DNA of 64,000 nucleotides. Source: Turbatrix aceti. Lineage: Eukaryota > Nematoda > Chromadorea > Rhabditida > Panagrolaimidae. The stretch is taken from the NCBI GenBank assembly GCA_963969345.1, contig OZ017767.1, forward strand, positions 4,926,739 through 4,990,738, read 5' to 3'. A program made the position numbers and the translations under genes. Positions 57,526-64,000 of the stretch are shown piece by piece. How positions within the stretch are numbered: position 1 is the stretch's first letter; every line of letters begins with the position of its first letter. The notes beneath the pieces were generated by a model, which was given only the letters and a program-made list of their open reading frames with translations, had not been told where the DNA came from and ran no database searches.

Positions 57526-60081
57526 AAAAAAGACAAGCACCAGCGCCTGCGGCATCGCGAATTCAGCGACGCCGAAGTGTCCAAGTACGTGCAGGCAGCG
57601 GCAGTGGCTGATGCTGCTCGACACACCATGACGGGGAACGAGGCGATTGCGAGATTCGTGGTCGACGACAACGACGGCGACGGCGACGACGAAAATGAAG
57701 ACCTGGTCGGAACCCGGGGAACGACGCCTGGGAGCACGACCAGTCTCCAGGCCATCGACGAGTCCGATGCCGCCTCTCCCCTGTCTCCCGAGCACCCAGC
57801 CGGTTTCCCAGAAACTCAAACCTTGTTGCCAGAGCCTGGATTACGTTCTCCCACCGACGAATGCTGCTCTTCGCCTTCTTCGAGTGCCCCACCGCCCCCC
57901 AAACAGGCCCATGACGACTCCATATTTCCACTTAACATCGGTGGCAAGCCCTACAAAATCCGACGTGAACTTGTTCTGGGAGCTCCGGAACAGTCGCTGC
58001 TTACGGTACTCATCCGAGCGACCCACGAACAGCGCCTGCTCATCGTGGATGGTTTTAACGAAAGCACCGGCGAGTACTACCTCGAGAGAAACGTGCGTGT
58101 CGCCGACCACATCCTGGACTACTACCTGACGGGGCTGTTGCACCGGCCAAACGACATCTGCCCCGAGCGGTTCAAGGAAGAACTCGACTTCTGGCGACTC
58201 AAGCACGACAAGATAGCTCCCTGCTGCACCATGTACACCGAGCTGCGCCCCGCCAAGTCCGTCGAAGAGCAGCAGCAGGAGTTTGACGACGTTTGTTGCG
58301 GCGAGCTTCGTCGCTGTCTCTGGCTGCTCATGGAAGACCCCACGTACACGATATTCTCAAAAATGTACTCGTTCATCTCGATGGGCTTTATCTTTGCGTC
58401 GGTGGCCGGCCTCATCCTCGGATCTATGCCTGAGTTCCAGGAGGACAATTCTCAGGCTGGATTTTACCATCTCATTTACCAGCGCCGTTCCCAGCCCAAC
58501 AACATGGCATCCAAATTTGAGGCTGAAACCGCCAACAACAATCTTACGGATTTCACCTACCGACCCACGGACTCGCCCAATTATCATCTCACTGTTCTGG
58601 AGTACATCTGCATCGCGTGGTTCACCTTCGAATACGTCCTCCGATTTTCGATATCCCCCCGCAAGGGCTCTTTCGTGGCGAAAACCATGAACCTCATCGA
58701 CCTGTTCACCATTCTCCCCTTTTACTTCGAGATGGGGCTCGGGCTCTTCGGCATCAACGCTGACAAACTCAAAAATCTCACTGGTTGGTTTAATCACGCT
58801 GCCACGGCTCGCTTCCTGCAATTTCCTTCTAATTGCTGCAAAAAAGCCGCGCTGCTTCGCGGAAAAGCGCCTTGTGCACGTTTAATCAACCCTGCCTGGC
58901 AATTAATGAGCTTTTCAAAATTACGGTCTCTTCTTACCGGAAGCGTTCCCCTTCAATGCATTCGGATTCTTTTTTATGTAAGATGAGACTTAAAAAGTCT
59001 CAACGTCATGCGAAAACCCTTTCGTGCTTCACACGTTCGCAGTCCCGTTTTTATCCGAGCCAGCTTAACACCCAGTCTTTTTAGGAAACCAAGTCTCGTC
59101 TAGCGACGGCTTATTTGGTCGCAAAACGCAATACTTGATAGGTATCGTATTTGCGTGATGACTTTTGCACGCACTATGGCACTTTGAGTGGCACTGAGTG
59201 ACACGCATACATTAGCTTTGTGATTCCACGTTCGTTCTCGTTCCCGTTCTCGTTCTCGTTCTCCGTAGCCCAGCCTCCCGTTCATTAGCGCCCGGCACAC
59301 TTGCTCTTTTCTTGCACTTTTGGGGCGGGGCAGCAGTCAATGTGGTGTCGGGGTGCGGTTTGCTTTGCCTATATAAGCCGCAGCATCGTCTGCGAAGACT
59401 CTCAGTAGCGCTTGCACGCGGACATCTTCAGGGGCGATGCTGGTCATCCGCATCCTGCGCGTGCTGCGCATGGCACGGGTGGTGCGGCTCGCGAGGTACT
59501 CCCAGGGCCTCCAGATCTTCGGCAACACGCTGCGGGCATCCGTGACAGAGCTCTCGATGCTGTCCATGTTCCTGGTGACCGGGACTGTCTTCTTCTCGAC
59601 CATCATGTACTTCCTCGAGAAGGATGAGCCCTTCACCGACTTCTACAGTATCCCTGCCGCTTGCTGGTGGTGCATGTAAGTTCCCCGGGGTCCTGCCTGG
59701 AATAAATCATATTCAAATGTGATTTTCAGAACAACAGTAACCACAGTGGGCTACGGAGACACGTATCCCATCAGCGCGGCCGGCAAGGTTGTAGCGACTG
59801 CTGCCAGCATCTGTGGCATCATCATCCTGGCGTTCCCGATCTCCATGATCGTGGAGAAATTCGCCACTGCCCAGCAACAGGCCCTCATCGAAGAGCAAAT
59901 GCGTCACGGTTCGTTTGCTGGCTTTCAAAGAGCGGGAAAAACTGATGTTCGGCCTCTTTCAGCACACGTGGCATCATACGCGGTCAAGCGTCTCCCGACG
60001 CGCAGGAAAGGCGGCAAGAACTCGCTTTCCGTCACCCCGAGGTCCGTGCCGTCCATGCGGCAGAGGATCTCACTCGCCTGA
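57526..60081 (+). CDS. Voltage-gated potassium channel, Shab/KVS-like, start missing
   Basis: Exons 57526-58783, 59432-59675, 59730-60081 give 617 in-phase residues; the real start is upstream, or at the ATG at 57628. After an acidic N-terminus comes a T1 domain ([18 protein letters not shown]) with the full H-x5-C-x20-CC zinc motif (HRPNDIC to APCC) that marks non-Shaker Kv channels. S1-S3 follow, then S4 with Arg every third residue ([18 protein letters not shown]), the selectivity filter TTVGYGD and S6. The stretch [18 protein letters not shown] is most like Kv2. In S6 the usual P-x-P is FPIS, with the second proline gone. The first donor is GTTGGT. The tail is short and basic. Confidence 0.9.
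59229..59264. repeat. CGTTCT simple repeat in Kv intron
   Basis: Six imperfect copies of CGTTCT/CGTTCC in the 648-bp intron between the S3 and S4 exons. Confidence 0.8.
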
Positions 60082-60283
60082 ACACCGGGGCCAGGCGTGT
60101 ACATAAAAAAATAATTTTTTTTAATCTTGTCACCCAACAAATCATCACCTTGCAACAATTAAACAGTTCTTACTACGCTGGAATGAGGGACACGAAGGGT
60201 CTGGAAAAAAACAGGGCCACACCCAACACAGAAACCATTGACATAAATAATATTTATTATCTCACACAGTAACCACGAACATG

Positions 60284-62330
60284 TCAGGGCAAAACATTGT
60301 AAATCTCGCCGATGATGTTGCACTCTCGATCGTATCGCTTGGATATGTCGGCTTCGATGGAGTCCTTGAGGCCTTCGAGGGTGGCGATGAGGCCCTCGGC
60401 CTGCTGCCTCGCGCGCCGGGCGCTCTCGAGAGCCTCAGCCTCCTTGGCAACCATGAGGTCCGCCATCTGCAGGAAGCGGCCTTCCTTCGCCTTCAGCTTC
60501 TCCACAGCATCGACCAGCTCGTCCACGTAGGCGGGACTGGCGTTGAGCCGGAGCAGCTTCCTCTTCTGGTCGTCGACGTAGTCAGCGATGATGCCGACGG
60601 CGATGGCATGCCATTCCTCCAGGGAATTTGTCTTAACGGCCGCGAGCTCAGGTGGCCGGATATCGACTTCGTGGGTGTAAAGGTCGGCGCGGAAATCGGT
60701 TTTTTCGTCGCGGATTCTCTGCTCCAGAAAAGAGGCCAAAGCGCGGAGCTCTGTGATAAGCTTGGTAATGGTCGCCGAGTGCTCGAGCACGCCTAGCGCC
60801 TCTTCGCCGATGGCCACAGCAGCTTCACCCTCGCCCAGGGTCTCTTCCGTGCCGCCGACGACTTCTATCGCAAAATCATCGATATCAAAGTTGATAGTGT
60901 CGCCCCCCGCGCCGTCGCCGAAATCAATGCCGTCATCGTCGTCGCCAAAATCGATTTCGTCATCAGCAGCGGCTTCCTCGACGTAGACAACCTTGGGTCG
61001 CTCAACGGTAGTCGGGGACCGGCCGTGAACGTCTTCGAAGTACGTGTAGTTTTCGGCCTTCGTCAGCAGTCTGCGGAGGAACGTCAGAGCCTTGTTAGCA
61101 GCCACCCGGTTCGCATCGCCGTTGAGCTGCGTCTGGGTGTCGTCGCCACGTTGCCAGGCAAAGTATTCTTCCTTGGCGGCCTTGACCAGACTTGGCAGAG
61201 GTACCGAATCCCCTTCGGAGCCCAGGCCTGCAGCGGCTTCCTTCAACAGAGCCTCAAAGGCAGTCAGCGTCTTTTCCTCGTCCGTCTTCTTCTTTTTCTT
61301 GTCTTTCACGGGGGGCTTCGTCTTTGCGGATTTGTTTTTCTTGCCCTTGCCCTTCTGAAGGGCCGGGTCAGCTTCGGCCTCGGCTTCAGAGACGTCAGAA
61401 TCGGCTTCCAGGTCGGAGTCGGGGACCTCGTTGGACCTGAAGCAGGTTATTTGAGCCAAGCAAGCGTAAAAAAACACCTACGTGCAGTAATCAATGAAAG
61501 CGTCGTGATACTCAAGAGCCGGTGCCAAAAGCTGGATACGTGCCAGGACGTCGTCGACGAAGGGCTGCACGGTGGAGGTAAGGCCGACCACTTCTTTTCG
61601 CACGTTTTCGCCCGAGATTCCCATTCGCTTGATCTCGTCGATGTAGGCGCGCTTCGCGGCCACTGCCTGCTTTTTGTAGTCCTCCTGCTTCTTGATTGCG
61701 TTCTGAAGACGGTTTTATAAAAAAAATTTCTCTTTTCCTCCTTCTGGTGAACACTCACCTCACCGCCCTGGTCTTCCTTGGCCGCCAGACGGTTAGATGC
61801 TGGGATGTCAAACTGCACGAGATGCTGCAGGAAGTTCGCCGCTTCCGCGAGGTAAACGTTGTCCTTTTCGTAGAGCTTGAGGATTTCCTAAACAAACCAC
61901 GTACACAATGATGCCAAGGCTAAAAACGGACAACTCACCTGCCAGTCTTTCATGCGCTGAGAAGAGTAGCTACCAAAAATGTTCTTGGTGTCCTTTTCCG
62001 TCTCCTTCAGGATCTCGACGATTTCCTTGCACTTGAAGTAGTGAATGTCTGAAAAAAGAACACCGTCAAAGTCACCTTGGAAGAACAACTCTGGACAACT
62101 CACGTGAGCCCTGGAGCAACTGGCAGATCCTATCGTTTTCCGGCATGTCCTTCATTGCATTCCCTATTTTTTCACGAATCTCCAGCACTCGCTTGGACCA
62201 GTCCGTGTTGCAGTGCCGTCGAGAAATCAGCCATTCTGAAACAACCCCAGCGTCAGAAAATCTATCGCTTCTGTCAAAGACGCTTACTTAGCAGGCGTCC
62301 GCTGTGGATATCGATCGGTAGCTTATCCAT
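60284..62330 (-). CDS. CDK5RAP3: CDK5RAP3 (C53/LZAP), UFM1 ligase-complex protein
   Basis: Six minus-strand exons: 62288-62330, 62104-62235, 61939-62048, 61759-61887, 61482-61702, 60284-61436, in phase, 595 residues (human 506). Recognised: LPIDIHSGRLLKWLISRRHC, REKIGNAMKDMPEN, IHYFKCKEIVEILKETE, NIFGSYSSQRMKDWQ, EKDNVYLAEAA, GISGENVRKEV and the end LIATLEGLKDSIEADISKRYD. It forms the UFMylation E3 complex with UFL1 and DDRGK1 at the ER and works in ER-phagy. The disordered loop carries EIDFGDDDD, GIDFGDG and similar, where other animals have IDWG. An acidic/Lys-rich insert before the loop explains the extra length. An ACAG acceptor ends directly at the ATG. Confidence 0.94.
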
Positions 62331-62612
62331 CTGTTGACCGGTATTGAAAAATTGTGGGTACAGCGAAGATTGATAGAAACAACAAAGCAGAAAAACAGGA
62401 GCATGGATTTCGGATTGGATAGCATGTAGACGTGTAGCGCGGTCTCGAAGCGAAAAACACCCTGCTGCAATAAAAACACACCAAATAAATCCAAATCCCT
62501 GTAATACAGCACAATTTTCGTTTCCACTTTATTTTCAGACAGATAAATAAATACAAACATGTTGAAAAATAACAACTTGCGAGGCAGTGTCTGCCTCGGA
62601 GCCGCTGACCAT

Positions 62613-64000
62613 TTATCTTCGTCGCGGTGATCGGCTGCGTCGTACCTGCCTGACGTTTTTCGAACTGCTGGATCGACCCTTATCATCAGCACCCCTGCGA
62701 TCTCGGTCTCTGGACCTGCTGCGCTTCCGGCCACGACCCCGAGGCGATCGATCTCGGTGGCGCCGTTCCCGTTCTCTGTCACGGTCCCTGTCGCGTTGTC
62801 GATCGCGGTCACCATCGGCTCTCTTCGGCAGAGGACTGCGACTCCTCGATCGTCTCTTGCGACGCCCTTCATCATTTCCGCCGCGAGCAGGTTTCTCGCC
62901 AGCCAACTTCTTGGCATAGTCCTTCGCTGCGCCATTTTGGTCGCCTGTTTTGGAGTCCTCGGAATTGATCGACATCTTGGCCTCTTCTTCCGTGATGGTT
63001 TCGACCTTCTCAGCTCCAAACTTGCGTTTCCTGGCTTCTGCGACGGTTTTCATGAGCGCCGTCCAGTCGGGCTTCGTCGTGCGAGCATACATTCGATCGA
63101 GGAGGACAATGATCTGCTCGACGTCACGGTTTGAAATGCTGTACACCTCGTACCAGGGAAAACCCTTGTAGTTGGGCAGGATGATCTCAGGATTCGCGTT
63201 TCGACAGGTTCGGACGACGCAGGCAGCGGCGATGGTCTTCGGAAAGTAGCGCAGGAAAAGGTCGGTTCGCATGCAGTCGTTCATGCACGCCCAGGCCGTA
63301 TTCAGGATGACAGAGTGATCGAGCAGTCCGAGGGTCTTCAGGAAGACGTAGATGTAGCCGTGGGGGTGCTTCAGCTGACAGACAAAGCCCAGCGTGCACA
63401 GAAGTCGTCTTTCGGCGGTTATGACGTGGTTCTTGAGGATGACGTAGTTCATGTCGATGTCCATTACATCTACCCTTAAAAATTATTTTTGTTTATAAAA
63501 AATGAGAAAACAGAAATGCACTTACTTTACAGATTTGTTCTCCCGATGAAGAAACTTCTTTTTGACGTAGTCAAAAACAGTGATGATTTCCCTCGGTCGC
63601 CGTTCACATTCTTCAACTTTTGTAGCCAGCAAAACGCAAGCCATCACGACGTGCTGAAAAAACGTTATTCATACCAGAAATCCTATTTTTCACAAAAACA
63701 TACCTCCATGTTGAATTTGACGAAAGATTTGAGGCCAAAAAAGCGTTGAAAGAAGATAGAAGCCGCTTCGCCGACGGTCATGGGCAGTCTCATGAGGTGG
63801 ACCATTGTTTCGATGAGTTCGACTCCGAGAAATCTCAAATCCTATAAAACATGTTTAGTTTCCCCAATCAATTTATGAATAAAAACTTACTTCTTCGTCC
63901 TCGGAAGAAAGGCCATCGGAGCACGAAGGCTTCGTTTCGAGCAGCGGCACCGTCGATTTGTGCAGCGTGAGAAGAAAAGAATCGTAGCCGACGACGATGT
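62613..64000 (-). CDS. CCNL1: Cyclin L (5' end beyond the window)
   Basis: Minus-strand exons 63891-64000 (cut by the edge), 63704-63841, 63526-63653, 62613-63474; about 428 residues visible. The first cyclin box shows DLRFLGVELIETMVHLMRLP, KSFVKFNMEHVVMACVLLA and KVEECERRPREIITVF; the second begins at ERRLLCTLGFVCQLKHPHGY with NTAWACMNDCMRTDLFLRY. The C-terminus is an Arg/Ser and Arg/Asp-rich tail ending RRSRSPRRR. Cyclin L pairs with CDK11 and regulates pre-mRNA splicing from nuclear speckles. The stop lies 282 bp upstream of the CDK5RAP3 start, same strand. L1 versus L2 cannot be told and may not apply outside vertebrates. Confidence 0.92.

Noticed and set aside
1..64000. Undescribed defence or other prokaryotic-type gene system
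   Set aside because: All recognisable genes are intron-containing animal genes; nothing suggests a bacterial insert or a virus.

Overview
The window is animal nuclear DNA. It has compact multi-exon genes with short introns (often 40-80 bp), GTGAGT/GTAAGT-type donors, TTTTCAG/TTTTTAG acceptors, and metazoan-specific families (MTA/NuRD subunit, two SIX homeobox genes, a voltage-gated potassium channel, alsin, a Kunitz protein). At least ten genes have an unpaired 3' splice acceptor 0-50 bases before the start codon, which looks like spliced-leader trans-splicing. With the tau-tubulin-kinase-like gene, this points to a nematode or another trans-splicing invertebrate; the species cannot be named from sequence alone.

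Layout. 0.7-1.5 kb: a small secreted Cys-rich protein gene (-). 2.2-3.5 kb: a foldback element with 40-bp terminal inverted repeats, inner inverted arms of tandem 33-bp repeats and a tRNA-like segment in each arm. 3.5-7.9 kb: no gene seen. 7.9-18.3 kb: an alsin-type gene (+) with PH-like, MORN and VPS9 regions. Two of its introns hold nested minus-strand genes: a tau-tubulin-kinase-like kinase and a Gln-rich protein. 18.8-21.6 kb: RBBP5 (+), a COMPASS subunit. 21.8-25.6 kb: tandem SIX1/2 and SIX4/5 genes (-). 27.2-30.9 kb: CCDC9-like (-) with an apparent frameshift. 31.5-32.4 kb: EDF1/MBF1 (-), divergent from ATG5 (+, 32.8-34.2 kb). 34.6-37.3 kb: a secreted two-Kunitz protein with a long tail of F-E-T-P-F-R motifs (+). 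37.5-38.2 kb: a 3-hydroxyanthranilate dioxygenase-like cupin (-). 39.7-40.0 kb: RPL38 (-). 40.3-41.2 kb: a Lys-rich protein (-). 41.8-44.4 kb: MTA-type NuRD subunit (+). 44.6-44.8 kb: cytochrome b5-domain protein (-). 44.9-46.1 kb: a 52-bp minisatellite with a 209-bp higher-order period. 46.4-49.2 kb: SART1 (-), divergent from NAE1 (+, 49.5-51.2 kb). 51.8-54.5 kb: four small genes (+). 57.5-60.1 kb: a Kv channel (+). 60.3-62.3 kb: CDK5RAP3 (-). 62.6-64.0 kb: cyclin L (-), running off the right edge.

Most genes are housekeeping or regulatory and do not form one pathway. Several touch related processes: chromatin (RBBP5, MTA), splicing (SART1, cyclin L), ubiquitin-like modification and autophagy (NAE1, CDK5RAP3, ATG5), and Six-family developmental control. 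Exon joins were worked out by hand from splice signals and reading phase; every multi-exon model listed keeps phase through all junctions except CCDC9.
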